DNA of 64,000 nt from Mycolicibacterium sp. P9-22 (GCF_008329585.1 NZ_NPKP01000001.1:310001-374000), one strand, 5' to 3'. Counted from the first letter of the stretch, positions 8,526-17,644 are shown. The notes: a model not told the origin generated them from the letters alone. Program-made: numbers and translations.

Positions 8526-9635
8526 TCACTCGAAGATGTCGGTGGGCACCATGGCCGATACCAGCACGTTGGGGACATCGACGATCTGGCTGATACGCAG
8601 ATCGACGGCCACGCTGCACAGGGCGTACGCCTGCTGGCGGGTGAAACTGCGCTCATCGGCCAGGTAATCGACCATGAGGCGCAGTGCATTTCGCGTCGCC
8701 AGATTGAGGTTCTCCGGGTGGATCCGGCCACCTGCGTCCATCGGGATACCGGTCACCGCGAAGTGCGGCCGGGCGGCCACCTCTGCTGGCCCCGCGGTGC
8801 GGCGCTCGAAGCGCAGATACCGCAACCCGCCCGACACTGCCGCACCCTTGCGCAGGTCGAGCCGTACCACCACCCTGGTGGTGGTTTCCACAGCGGCGCC
8901 GCACGATTCGCCGTCACCCTGTGCGAAGTGACCGTCGCCGACGGAGAACAACGCGCCAGGAACGAACACCGGCAGGTACACCCGGCTTCCCGCGGTCAGG
9001 TGTTTGATGTCGATGTTGCCGCCGGCCTCGGTGGGGGAGATGGTGCGCCGCGCCGGGTCCCCCGGCAGGTCCGGCGGCACCGCCGAGGTCGGATTGGGCA
9101 GCTCGACCAGCCCGCCCTCGTCCGCGGCCGCTTGTTCGGCGCGCTTGGTGCGCTCGAACAGATCCCGCGACGGCGCGACTCCCATCACCCCCATGAAGGG
9201 GGCCGCGGGCAACCGGACCCCGGGCAGGTCCGCCGAGCGGGCGAACCCGCCGGCGAGCTCCCATCGCACGATGTGCGGGTCGGTGAATTCGTCACGCAGG
9301 AAGCCGAATCCGGGGATGTTCAGCGTCGCGCCGAAGTCTCCCGTCTCGACCGACAGCACATCGACCACCAGCAGGTCGCCCGGTTCGGCATCCTCGATGT
9401 ACACGGGGCCGGTCAACGGATGGATCCGGGCTGCATCCATCGCCAGCACGTCCGCGGCGGTCGAATCCCGGGTGATCTGGCCGTCGTAACCGTCGCGGGC
9501 GCGTAATGCCACGGTGTCGCCCGGCGCGCACCGCAGCACCGCCGGGATGTCCGGATGCCAGCGATTGTGCCCCGACCGCGGGTCTTCCACCAGCGACTTG
9601 GTGAGGTCCAGCTCGATCTCGTACACGTCGCTCAT
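8526..9635 (-). CDS. acetamidase/formamidase family protein
   Basis: A 369-residue member of the FmdA/AmdA family (PF03069), metal-dependent amidohydrolases that release ammonia from formamide, acetamide and related short amides. The family features GDLLVVDVL, GGNIDIKHLTAGSRVYLPV and VPGALFSVGDGHFAQGDGE, including the conserved GDGH-QGDGE metal-site region, are present. The ATG at 9635 overlaps the stop of the upstream amidase by ATGA, so translation is coupled. It is the last gene of an operon ABC transporter - amidase - acetamidase, which probably imports an amide or amide-containing compound and takes nitrogen from it stepwise. Confidence 0.88.
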   Translation of the reverse strand: MSDVYEIELDLTKSLVEDPRSGHNRWHPDIPAVLRCAPGDTVALRARDGYDGQITRDSTAADVLAMDAARIHPLTGPVYIEDAEPGDLLVVDVLSVETGDFGATLNIPGFGFLRDEFTDPHIVRWELAGGFARSADLPGVRLPAAPFMGVMGVAPSRDLFERTKRAEQAAADEGGLVELPNPTSAVPPDLPGDPARRTISPTEAGGNIDIKHLTAGSRVYLPVFVPGALFSVGDGHFAQGDGESCGAAVETTTRVVVRLDLRKGAAVSGGLRYLRFERRTAGPAEVAARPHFAVTGIPMDAGGRIHPENLNLATRNALRLMVDYLADERSFTRQQAYALCSVAVDLRISQIVDVPNVLVSAMVPTDIFE

Positions 9636-11161
9636 GATGCCGCACCCGCGGCGGCGGGGAAGGCACCGCGGGCCCGCTCGAACGTGTGCGCAACACGCAG
9701 GACCGTCGCATCGTCGAGGTGGCGGCCCACGATCATCATCCCGACGGGGAGTCGGTCGACCAGGCCGGCCGGCACGCTGCACGCCGGATGCCCGGTGACA
9801 TCGAAGGTCGCGGTGTTGGCCATCATCTCCAGTGCCCGCGCCAGGTACTCGTCCAGCGGCGCGTCGCTGCCCGGTATGAGACTGGCCACGATCGGGGTGG
9901 TGGGCATGACCAGGACATCGAAACGGGACAGCGCCTCGTCGTAGGCGGCACGCAGACGCGGAACGAGGTTGCGCGCCATCGCGTAGTGCGCGCCGTGGTG
10001 GCGGTCGAGGGTGTGGCGGCCGGCCAGCAGCACCAGCTTCACGGTATCCGGGAAGGAGGAGCCGTCCGCGCGGCGCCGGCTTCCGTAGTGTTCGATGAGC
10101 GCGGGGTCGTACCAGCCCTGCCAGTTCCGGCCGTAGGCGTTGCCGTCGACCATCTGAGCGGTCCCGCCCTCGACCGCGATCACGTCCCAGATCTGCTTGC
10201 CGTGCCGGTGCCAGGGCACCGAGACCTCCTCACACAGCAGGCCTTCGGAGCGCAGGATGTCCACGGCGCCGAGGACGGCGGCATCGACGTCGGGAACCGA
10301 CTCCGGGTGCGCGAACCCCTCGGCCAGCACTCCCACCCGCAGCCCGGTTGCGGACCGGGTCAGCTCCTCGGTGAACGTGGGCCCCTCGCGCTCGGCGCGC
10401 TGCCGGGGATCCAGTCCGTCGGGCCCGGCGATCACGTCCAGAACCAGCGCCGCATCGGCGACGGTGCGGGTCATCGGACCGAGGTGGTCCAGCGATTGCT
10501 CGATCGGGAATGCGCCCGTGTAAGGAACCAGCCCGTGTGTCGGCTTGTGTCCCACGATCCCGGTGAACGCGGCGGGCAGCCGCACCGAGCCCCCCTGGTC
10601 ACCGCCGATGGCCAGGTCGACGGCACCGGCGGCGACCAGAGCGGCACTGCCGCTGGACGATCCGCCCGTCGTCCGGGTGCGGTCCCAGGGATTGCGCACC
10701 GGACCGGTCGCCGCAGTGTGCGACGCACCGGAGAAGCAGAGATCCTCGCAGACGGTCTTGCCCGCGACGGTGGCGCCGGCGGCCAGCAGCCGGGCGACCA
10801 CGGTGGCATCACGGTCGGGAACATAGCCTTCGACCAACGCCGAACCGTTCATCATCGGCACCCCGGCAACCGCGATGTTGTCCTTGATGCCCACCGTGCG
10901 GCCGGCCAGTGGGCCGGTGCCGGTCGAGGTGATATCGCATGTGACGTACCAGGCGCCCAGGGGGTTGTGAGCCGGCCGGGACCAGTCTCGTGCCACGGCG
11001 GGCGGTTCGATGTCGCGGTGCAGCGCGGCGACCACATCCCAGGAACCCAGCATGTCGTCGACGTGCGGGGCGAACTCGGCGAGTTCGTCGGTGCCCAGGC
11101 CGAGACCGTATGCGGCAGAGACCTGTTCGAGGTCGGCGGGTTCTGGCGAATGCACGGTCAT
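9632..11161 (-). CDS. amidase signature enzyme
   Basis: A 509-residue amidase-signature hydrolase. The Ser-cisSer-Lys machinery is visible: K93 in GIKDNIAVAG, S168 in the TTGGSSSGSAALVA glycine-serine block, and S192 in GGDQGGSVRLPA. The N-terminal 70 residues before the domain (EPADLEQVSAAYGLGLG) resemble those of Rhodococcus-type broad-range amidases rather than GatA, so this is not the tRNA amidotransferase subunit. It starts 2 nt after the binding-protein gene and overlaps the acetamidase gene, so it is part of one amide-uptake and hydrolysis operon. Confidence 0.88.
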   Translation of the reverse strand: MTVHSPEPADLEQVSAAYGLGLGTDELAEFAPHVDDMLGSWDVVAALHRDIEPPAVARDWSRPAHNPLGAWYVTCDITSTGTGPLAGRTVGIKDNIAVAGVPMMNGSALVEGYVPDRDATVVARLLAAGATVAGKTVCEDLCFSGASHTAATGPVRNPWDRTRTTGGSSSGSAALVAAGAVDLAIGGDQGGSVRLPAAFTGIVGHKPTHGLVPYTGAFPIEQSLDHLGPMTRTVADAALVLDVIAGPDGLDPRQRAEREGPTFTEELTRSATGLRVGVLAEGFAHPESVPDVDAAVLGAVDILRSEGLLCEEVSVPWHRHGKQIWDVIAVEGGTAQMVDGNAYGRNWQGWYDPALIEHYGSRRRADGSSFPDTVKLVLLAGRHTLDRHHGAHYAMARNLVPRLRAAYDEALSRFDVLVMPTTPIVASLIPGSDAPLDEYLARALEMMANTATFDVTGHPACSVPAGLVDRLPVGMMIVGRHLDDATVLRVAHTFERARGAFPAAAGAAS

Positions 11162-11163
11162 GC

Positions 11164-12201
11164 TCAGCCCGCCTGGAGAGCATCGCGGGCGTGGGTGGCC
11201 AGTTCGGTGTCGACGTTGTTCTCATACGACGTGGCATCCGAGGGATAGGCCGCAATGTTCTTGGTGAACAACGAAATCTCCATGTTGCGATCCCAGGACT
11301 CCTTGCTCACCGTCACGTCCTCGGCGTAACCCTTGGCGTCGATCTCCCGTTCGACGGCCGCCGCAACGACCTCGCGGGCGAGATCGGGGAAGTACTCCGC
11401 AGCGATGTCGATGGTGGCCGCAGGGTCGGCGTAGATGAACTTCGACGCCTTGGCTATCGCGGTGACCACCCCTTGAGCGGCTGCACGGTTGTCCTGCAGG
11501 TACTTCTGCGTGGTGGTCAGGCTGGAGAAGGCGAAGGGATACCAGTCCGGATTGGCGGGGAAGGAGTAGACGACTTCGAGACCCTGCTCCACGACCGCCT
11601 GGCTGACGGTGGGCTCAAAGGACAGTGCCAGGTCGGCCTGCCCGCCTGCCACCGCGGCGAGTTCGCTGCCGAGTGCGACGTTGACCATGGTGACGTCCTT
11701 CAGGCCCTTTTGGTCGATCAGGTATTTCATGAATGCCCAACTGGTGTCGGGTTCCGGGCTCACCACCACCTTCTTGCCCTCGAACACCGACGGGTCGTTC
11801 GGGGTGGCGGCCCCGCCGCGGCCGATGACGAACACCGACGGCGCGTTCTGGATCGCGGCCACCACGAGTCCGGGGCCGCCGTTTTCATGTGACTTCGGCA
11901 CGAATACCGGGTCCTGGATGGAGAAGTCGGCGGATCCGCCGAGTACCGCGGTCCAGGACTGGGTGCCACCGCCGCCGGTCGCAATCTCGACGTTCACCCC
12001 CTGCTCCCGGAAGTAGCCGTTCTCCTGCGCGACGTAGAGCGGCAGGTAGAGCAGCGACTGGAAGGCCTGGCTGATCCGCACCGAGGTGGTGCCGTCCGCC
12101 GACCGGGCCGGTTCGCTGCTGCAGGCCGTGGCGAGCAGGACCGTTGCCGACGCACCGACAACCGCGAACTGCCGGAGTAGCTTTCGGGCTTTCATGATCA
12201 T
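11164..12201 (-). CDS. NMT1/SsuA-type ABC substrate-binding lipoprotein
   Basis: A 345-residue periplasmic-type binding protein of the SsuA/TauA/NMT1 class. An N-terminal hydrophobic stretch ends in ATAC at about residue 27, a likely lipobox, so it is probably a lipoprotein on the outer face of the membrane. The mature protein begins with the class pattern VRISQAFQSLLYLPLYVAQENGYFREQG, given here in two overlapping recognisable parts (start VRISQAF; then LYVAQENGYFREQG). The ATG at 12201 overlaps the permease stop (ATGA) and has GGGAAAGG 3 nt before it; a second ATG is at 12195. Operon context with two amidases suggests an amide, nitrile-derived or pyrimidine-like ligand. Confidence 0.87.
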   Translation of the reverse strand: MIMKARKLLRQFAVVGASATVLLATACSSEPARSADGTTSVRISQAFQSLLYLPLYVAQENGYFREQGVNVEIATGGGGTQSWTAVLGGSADFSIQDPVFVPKSHENGGPGLVVAAIQNAPSVFVIGRGGAATPNDPSVFEGKKVVVSPEPDTSWAFMKYLIDQKGLKDVTMVNVALGSELAAVAGGQADLALSFEPTVSQAVVEQGLEVVYSFPANPDWYPFAFSSLTTTQKYLQDNRAAAQGVVTAIAKASKFIYADPAATIDIAAEYFPDLAREVVAAAVEREIDAKGYAEDVTVSKESWDRNMEISLFTKNIAAYPSDATSYENNVDTELATHARDALQAG

Positions 12202-13031
12202 GACCTTTCCCACTGACCGAGGAAGCGCTCGAGGGCGCTGACGAGGAGGTTGAACACCAGCACCATGACCATGACGATGGCGATGCCGGCAATCACGAGG
12301 CTGATGGTGAAGTTGGAGCTGCCGAGCAGGATCATGTGGCCCACTCCCGCCTCGGAGCTGATGTATTCGCCGACGATGGCGCCGACCAGTGCAAAGCCGA
12401 TGTTGAGCTTCAAACCTGACACCACCCACGTCATCGCCGACGGCACAACGAGTTTCCGGAAGATCTGGGAGCGAGAGGCCCCGAAGGACTTCATCAGGTT
12501 GATCAGGTCCGGGTCGGTGCGTCGGGCCCCGCGATAGGACGTGGTCAACGACACGACCACACACGAGAACGCGACGATCACCACCTTGGACGTCATCTCG
12601 GTGCCGAACCAGATGATCGTCAGCGGGGCGACCGCCAGCACCGGGATGGAGCCGATGGCTGCGATGAACGGCGACGTCAGGTCGGCCACGAACTGCGAAT
12701 ACCACAGCAGCAGACCGAGGACGGAGCCGCCGACGGCGCCGATCAGAAATCCGAGGATGACCTCCATGCTGGTGACGCCGATGTCGGTCCACAGTGCACC
12801 GGAGATGGCGCGGGTCTGCAGCACGTTCCACACCGCGCTGGGGCTGCCGAAGAGAAAGGAGCTCACCGCACCGCTGCGAGTGCCGAATTCCCATGCCGAC
12901 AATGCCGTGACGACGATCAGGACCTGCAGGCCATGCATGATGATCCGCCGGCGACGGGGCGATGTGGTGGCCGTCCGGGCCCGGACCGGCCGTGCGGGGG
13001 CGCGCTTCGGTTCAGCCAGTGCGGTGTTCAT
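12198..13031 (-). CDS. ABC transporter permease (SsuC/TauC type)
   Basis: A 277-residue BPD_transp_1 permease with six predicted membrane segments. The EAA-loop is visible as LMKSFGASRSQIFRKLVVPSA, the coupling helix that contacts the ATPase. The first 30 residues are cytoplasmic and arginine/proline rich. It overlaps the ATPase gene before it and the binding-protein gene after it by 4 nt each, as expected for a complete importer. Confidence 0.9.
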   Translation of the reverse strand: MNTALAEPKRAPARPVRARTATTSPRRRRIIMHGLQVLIVVTALSAWEFGTRSGAVSSFLFGSPSAVWNVLQTRAISGALWTDIGVTSMEVILGFLIGAVGGSVLGLLLWYSQFVADLTSPFIAAIGSIPVLAVAPLTIIWFGTEMTSKVVIVAFSCVVVSLTTSYRGARRTDPDLINLMKSFGASRSQIFRKLVVPSAMTWVVSGLKLNIGFALVGAIVGEYISSEAGVGHMILLGSSNFTISLVIAGIAIVMVMVLVFNLLVSALERFLGQWERS

Positions 13032-13807
13032 GCGACGGCCGCCGATTGTTCGATTCCCCGCCAGATCTTTTCGTAGAACTCGTTGAAGCGGGGCGCCAGG
13101 CGCCGTTCGTTGATATCGGTGCTCGTGGTGCCGAGCTCGATGTCGAGTTCGTGGACGATTTGTCCGGGGTGCGCTTTGAGGACGTACACCCGGTCCGACA
13201 TGGTGACCGCCTCTTCGATGTCGTGCGTGACGGCGACAACGGTTTTACCTGTGGCCCTGGCAGTTTCGAGCAGCTCGCCCTCCAGCGCGATCTTGAGAGG
13301 GTAGTCGAGTGCCTTGTAGGCCTCGTCCATCAGAATGATGTCCGGGTCGGTCACCATGGTGCGCATGAGTGCCGCGCGCTGCCGCATTCCTCCGGAAAGG
13401 TCGGCGGGGTACTTGTCCTCGCAGCCCTCCAACTTGTAGGCCGCGAACAGCTGACGGGCCCGTTCGCGTGCCTCCTTCTTGCGGGCGCCGCGCACCTCGA
13501 GGCCCAGAATGACGTTCTCCAGCACCGTCCGCCACGGGAACAGCAGGTCTTTCTGCAGGACGTAGCCGATGTGTTCCGAGGTGGCACCGGTGACGTCGTT
13601 CCCGTGCACCAGGATCGACCCGGCGGTGGGGGACACCAGCCCGGTGATGATGTTGAACAGGGTCGACTTGCCGCATCCACTCGGGCCGACGATGGAGATG
13701 AACTCGCCGCGGTCCGCGTGCAGCGTCAGTCCCTGCAGTACGCGGGTGACTCCGTGGGAGGTGGCGTACTCCTTGTCGATCCCGACGACTTCCAGGCTGC
13801 GGGTCAT
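13028..13807 (-). CDS. ABC transporter ATP-binding protein, variant Walker B
   Basis: A 259-residue ATPase for the SsuB/TauB-type importer encoded downstream. Walker A GPSGCGKST is at 41-49, Q-loop at Q85, signature LSGGMRQR at 137-144, and the switch histidine at H195 (VTHDIEEA). The Walker B end reads ILMDEAYKALDYP: the catalytic Glu162 is kept, but the proline normally after it (DEP) is alanine and the following FGALD is YKALD. First gene of the amide operon; its promoter must lie in 13808-14095, where the paired CAACCGATTG motifs occur. Confidence 0.9.
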   Translation of the reverse strand: MTRSLEVVGIDKEYATSHGVTRVLQGLTLHADRGEFISIVGPSGCGKSTLFNIITGLVSPTAGSILVHGNDVTGATSEHIGYVLQKDLLFPWRTVLENVILGLEVRGARKKEARERARQLFAAYKLEGCEDKYPADLSGGMRQRAALMRTMVTDPDIILMDEAYKALDYPLKIALEGELLETARATGKTVVAVTHDIEEAVTMSDRVYVLKAHPGQIVHELDIELGTTSTDINERRLAPRFNEFYEKIWRGIEQSAAVA

Positions 13808-13848
13808 TGCAGGACACCCCGCGCTGGTCCGGCAAACCGATCGATAAC

Positions 13849-13858
13849 TGATATATCA
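13849..13858. promoter_or_regulatory. palindrome TGATATATCA before amide ABC operon
   Basis: A perfect 10-bp palindrome 42-51 bp upstream of the ATPase gene start, in an AT-rich patch. Its position fits an operator or promoter element for the amide operon. No regulator can be named. Confidence 0.35.
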
Positions 13859-13994
13859 CTCATGTCGTGACTGATCCCATTCTCGAATGTCTGGAGTTGG
13901 TACTTCAGGGACTCGCAACGATGCGGGGCTGAAGAAAAATCGAGCGGTCACCACCCTGTGGTTCACCAAGCGAAACACACCGTCACACGTTGAG

Positions 13995-14037
13995 CAACCG
14001 ATTGGGCAATATTGGTGAGACTCCGAGCAACCGATTG
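13995..14037. promoter_or_regulatory. operator pair CAACCGATTG (two copies, 33 bp apart)
   Basis: CAACCGATTG occurs at 13995-14004 and 14028-14037, with a CAATATTG half-like element at 14007-14014. The central CpG and near two-fold symmetry are typical of LacI-family operators. The pair lies upstream of the amide ABC operon (start 13807) and just past the stop of the MHS gene. An identical arrangement occurs at 15569-15611. Confidence 0.6.
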
Positions 14038-14095
14038 TTCTCTGGCTGTTTGCGAAATTCGTCCTCAGCCCGTGCGGGGGAGTGCTCCTGTTCCG

Positions 14096-15475
14096 TTAGC
14101 GCGGTGAAATGGCCTGAGGGATGGCGGCGGCGTCGAGACCGGCCAGATCGATGCCGTTGGTCTCCTTCAAAAAGCTCACCGCCACCGTCGAGATGACTGC
14201 CGCCACCGCGAGGTAGCACGCGATCGGCACCCAGGATTCATACGCGCGCAGCAGGGAGGTACTGATGAACGGTGCCAACGATCCGGCGAAGATCGAGGTC
14301 ACCTGATAGCCGAGTGAGACACCGGTGTAGCGCATCCGGGTGGGGAACATCTCGGCCATCAGGGCCGGCTGCGGGGCATACATCAGACCGTGGACCAAGA
14401 GGCCGAGCGTGATGCCGAGGAAGATGAGCAGATCATTTCCGGTGGACAGCAACGGATAACCGACAAACCCCCACCCGATGGCCAGCGTGGATCCCAGCAG
14501 GAATACCGGTTTGCGGCCCCAGGTGTCGGCGAGCCGGCCGTAGAACGGCACCACGAGGAAGTGGATCGCATGCGCACCGAGGATGAGGACCAGGATCTCG
14601 GTGGTGGTGGCTCCGATCGTGAACGCCAGATAGGTGATCGAGAACGTGACGACCATCTGGTACATGATGTTCTCGGCGACCCGAGCGCCCATGGCGATCA
14701 GCACCTGACGCGGGTAGGCCCTGATCACCTGTAGTGCCGTAGGGGTGGCCTCGTTGGTCTGCTCGGCCGCCTCGCGGGCTTCCAGGAACAGCGGCGCCTC
14801 ATCGACGCGGGTCCGGATGTAGTAACCGACGATCACGATCACGGCCGACAACCAGAACGCGATACGCCAGCCGTAGGCCAGGAAGGCGTCCTCGGGCATG
14901 GCGAATGCCAGGCCGGTGAGGACAAGTGTCGCAACGAAATTGCCGAGCGGAAGGGCGGCCTGCGGCCAACTGGTCCAGAACGCGCGACTCTTGTTCGGGC
15001 TGTGTTCGGCGACCAGTAGCACCGCGCCGCCCCATTCGCCGCCGACTCCGACTCCCTGGATGAAGCGCATCAGAACCAGGAGCAGTGGAGCGGCCATCCC
15101 GATGCTGGCGTAGCCGGGGATGCAGCCGATCGCGAACGTCGAGGCGCCGACCAACAGCAGGCTCACCTGGAGCAGCTTCTTGCGTCCCACCCGGTCACCG
15201 AAGTAGCCGAAAACCAGGCCCCCGAGCGGACGGGCGAGGAAGCCGACGGCGTAGATGAGCAGAGCGTTGATCACCCCGTCGAGTGCATCGTCGGTCTTCG
15301 GGAAGAACAGCGTGCCGAACACCAGGGCCGAGGCTGCCGAGTACAGCAGGAACTCGTACCACTCGATGACGGTGCCGGCCATGGACGCCGCGACCACTTT
15401 TCGCAGCTTGCTCGTCGGCGGGTCGGTGCCGTGCGGAGTGGTGGTGCGAGATTGCTGGGGCGAAGAGTTGACCAT
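14096..15475 (-). CDS. MHS-family MFS transporter
   Basis: A 459-residue metabolite:H+ symporter relative. It shows AGTVIEWYEFLLYSAAS at the first membrane segment, GYFGDRVGRKKLL in the loop after segment 2, and LMRFIQGVGVGGEWGGAVLL. The ATG at 15475 has AGGAG 6-7 nt upstream; the frame continues to 15541 but without a ribosome site. It is divergent from the CoA-transferase operon and shares its operator region, so it probably imports the acid that the CoA transferase activates. It has about the length of the first MHS protein in this window (449) but differs clearly in sequence. Confidence 0.9.
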   Translation of the reverse strand: MVNSSPQQSRTTTPHGTDPPTSKLRKVVAASMAGTVIEWYEFLLYSAASALVFGTLFFPKTDDALDGVINALLIYAVGFLARPLGGLVFGYFGDRVGRKKLLQVSLLLVGASTFAIGCIPGYASIGMAAPLLLVLMRFIQGVGVGGEWGGAVLLVAEHSPNKSRAFWTSWPQAALPLGNFVATLVLTGLAFAMPEDAFLAYGWRIAFWLSAVIVIVGYYIRTRVDEAPLFLEAREAAEQTNEATPTALQVIRAYPRQVLIAMGARVAENIMYQMVVTFSITYLAFTIGATTTEILVLILGAHAIHFLVVPFYGRLADTWGRKPVFLLGSTLAIGWGFVGYPLLSTGNDLLIFLGITLGLLVHGLMYAPQPALMAEMFPTRMRYTGVSLGYQVTSIFAGSLAPFISTSLLRAYESWVPIACYLAVAAVISTVAVSFLKETNGIDLAGLDAAAIPQAISPR

Positions 15476-15568
15476 GGCGGCTCCTGTCGGCACGCGTCGG
15501 ATGGGGTGACCGCGACCGGTGTCCCAGGTCACAGTTGTCACAGTGAATCACGATGAATGCGCTGAAAA

Positions 15569-15611
15569 CAACCGATTGCGCACAATTGCCGAAGATCTGG
15601 ACAATCGATTG
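15569..15611. promoter_or_regulatory. operator pair CAACCGATTG / CAATCGATTG, 33 bp apart
   Basis: Copies at 15569-15578 (CAACCGATTG) and 15602-15611 (CAATCGATTG, a perfect palindrome), plus CAATTG at 15583-15588. They lie between the divergent MHS transporter and CoA-transferase genes. Sequence and 33-bp spacing match the pair at 13995-14037, so one regulator probably controls both; the LacI-type gene at 17645-18673 is the nearest candidate. Confidence 0.65.
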
Positions 15612-15680
15612 TTCTTCTTGGTTGAATGCTCCCGTGGCGTAGCGCGCCAGCTCCCACTGGATTCGATCAAGGAGGCACCG

Positions 15681-16853
15681 ATGGCCCAGCTCGACGGGAT
15701 TCGTGTCGTGAGTTTCACGCATTTCCTGCAAGGCCCCTCGGCCACGCAGTTGCTCGCCGATCTGGGTGCGCACGTGGTGAAGGTCGAGCCGCCGACGGGT
15801 GCGTTCGAGCGCTCCTGGTCGGGGCCCGACGCCTATCTGAACGGGGAGAGTGTCTTCTTCCTGCTCGGCAACCGGAACGTCGACAGCCTCGTGGTGGATC
15901 TCAAGGACCCGGAATGGGTGGACGTCGTACTCCGGCTGATCGACGACGCGGACGTACTGATCGAGAGTTTCCGCCCGGGCGTGATGGATCGGCTCGGCCT
16001 GGGGTGGGATCGCCTGCGCGACCGCAATACCCGATTGGTGTACTGCTCGCTGTCGGGCTACGGCAGCGACGGCCCCTATAAGGACCGGCCGGGCCAGGAT
16101 GTGCTGCTGCAGTCCCTGTCGGGAATCGCTGCAGCGACCGGTGCCGCCGATGGCCCGCCGACGCCGGTCGGCGCCTCGATCGTCGACCAGCACGGCGCGG
16201 TGTTGGGCGCTTTCGGGATCTTGGCGGCCCTGCATGGCCGGGAGCGCACCGGACGGGGCGCACGGGTGGAGAGCAACCTGCTCAGTGCCGCACTCGATCT
16301 CCAGGTCGAACCATTCTCGTACTTTCTGAACGGGTACACCGGCCGCCGCAGCGGCAGCGGCGTGTCCTCGCCGTATTACAAAGCGCCGTATGGTGTTTTC
16401 GCCACCGCCGATGGTCACCTCACGCTGTCGCTCAATGCGCTGACGGTGCTGGCCGCCGTCTTCGAGGATGACTGGTTCCTCGGTGTCGGTGAAGACGCTT
16501 CCTACCGAAGGCGCGAGGACGTCAATGAGCGGGTGGCCAAGCACATGGGGCAACGCACCACCGGCGAATGGAGTGCGGTGTTCGCGGCGGCGAGGGTCTG
16601 GTTCGCACCGGTGAACACCTACGCCGACATCGTCGAGGATCCGCAGGTGCAGCACAACAAATCGGTGATCGAGATGGACCATCCGACTGCGGGTTCGGTC
16701 AAGCTCCTCGGTCACCCGGTGCTCTACGACGGAGAGCGCCCGGGGGTGCGCAGCCTGCCACCCGAGCTGGGTAGCTCCAACCACGCGGTCCTTGCCGAAT
16801 TGGGATACGACACAACAGATATCGATCGACTTCAAGCAAAGGTGGGCCAATGA
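15681..16853 (+). CDS. CaiB/BaiF class III CoA transferase
   Basis: A 390-residue family III CoA transferase, which moves CoA between carboxylic acids through an aspartyl thioester. The N-terminus LDGIRVVSFTHFLQGPSATQ, the ADLGAHVVKVEPP motif and the SLSGYG and RPGQDVLLQ segments, the last with the family's conserved aspartate, are present. The ATG is preceded by AAGGAGG at ideal spacing. It overlaps the enoyl-CoA hydratase gene (ATGA), and the pair would activate and then hydrate or isomerise an unsaturated acid imported by the divergent MHS protein. The identity of the acid is unknown. Confidence 0.9.
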   Translation: MAQLDGIRVVSFTHFLQGPSATQLLADLGAHVVKVEPPTGAFERSWSGPDAYLNGESVFFLLGNRNVDSLVVDLKDPEWVDVVLRLIDDADVLIESFRPGVMDRLGLGWDRLRDRNTRLVYCSLSGYGSDGPYKDRPGQDVLLQSLSGIAAATGAADGPPTPVGASIVDQHGAVLGAFGILAALHGRERTGRGARVESNLLSAALDLQVEPFSYFLNGYTGRRSGSGVSSPYYKAPYGVFATADGHLTLSLNALTVLAAVFEDDWFLGVGEDASYRRREDVNERVAKHMGQRTTGEWSAVFAAARVWFAPVNTYADIVEDPQVQHNKSVIEMDHPTAGSVKLLGHPVLYDGERPGVRSLPPELGSSNHAVLAELGYDTTDIDRLQAKVGQ

Positions 16854-17632
16854 TGACCGACACACTGACGAACGGGCAGTCCGTGAGCATTGACGCGGAA
16901 GCGGCCGGGGGCGTGCTGCATGTGGTGCTGAACCGTCCGCGCAAACGCAATGCCTTCGACCTCGACATGGTGCGCTCGCTGACCAGGACGATCGATGCGC
17001 GCCCGGCCGGCACCCGGGCGATCGTGCTCAGCGGTGGCTCCTTTTTCTGTGCAGGAGCGGACATTTCGGTATACGGACGTGGCGATCTGGGCGATATCGG
17101 CGAACTCACGCGCGCGGCGGGGGTGTTGGTCGAGACCATCGCAACTGTCCCCGTCCCGGTCATCGCGGCGGTCGAGGGGATGGCCCTGGGCGGCGGATTC
17201 GAGGTTGTGCTGGCCGCCGATCTCGTGGTGGCGGGCGACACGGCCGAGTTCGGGCTTCCCGAGGCGTCCCTGGGGCTGATACCGGGCTGGGGCGGGACGC
17301 AGCGGCTGACCGCACAGGTGGGCGCCCGAAAAGCCAAGCAGCTCATCATGCTCGGTCAGCGGCTGCCGGCTGCACAAGCACACGCTCTCGGTCTGGTGAA
17401 CGAGGTGGTTCCGGCGGGTGCCGGCGTGGAACGGGCACTCGAGTTGGCTACGGTTCTGGCCGGCTCATCGGCCTCGGCGCTGGCGGCCACCAAGGATCTG
17501 GTGTCGGGTGCCGAGCGCGCACTGGCCTACGGCGATGAACGTGCCACCCTGATGGAGCTGTTCACCTCCGCGGACGGAGTCGAAGGGGTCGCGGCCTTCG
17601 TGCAGAAGCGCCCCGCCGGTTTCGGGCGCTGA
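16850..17632 (+). CDS. enoyl-CoA hydratase/isomerase
   Basis: A 260-residue crotonase-fold protein. The oxyanion-hole segments SFFCAGADISVY and GMALGGGFEVVLAADL and the active-site block GLPEASLGLIPGWGGTQRL are present; the glutamates in FGLPEASLG correspond to the hydratase catalytic region. It is translationally coupled to the CoA transferase. It converges on the LacI-type gene with a gap of 12 bp and no obvious terminator. Confidence 0.9.
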   Translation: MMTDTLTNGQSVSIDAEAAGGVLHVVLNRPRKRNAFDLDMVRSLTRTIDARPAGTRAIVLSGGSFFCAGADISVYGRGDLGDIGELTRAAGVLVETIATVPVPVIAAVEGMALGGGFEVVLAADLVVAGDTAEFGLPEASLGLIPGWGGTQRLTAQVGARKAKQLIMLGQRLPAAQAHALGLVNEVVPAGAGVERALELATVLAGSSASALAATKDLVSGAERALAYGDERATLMELFTSADGVEGVAAFVQKRPAGFGR

Positions 17633-17644
17633 GAACGCACTGCG

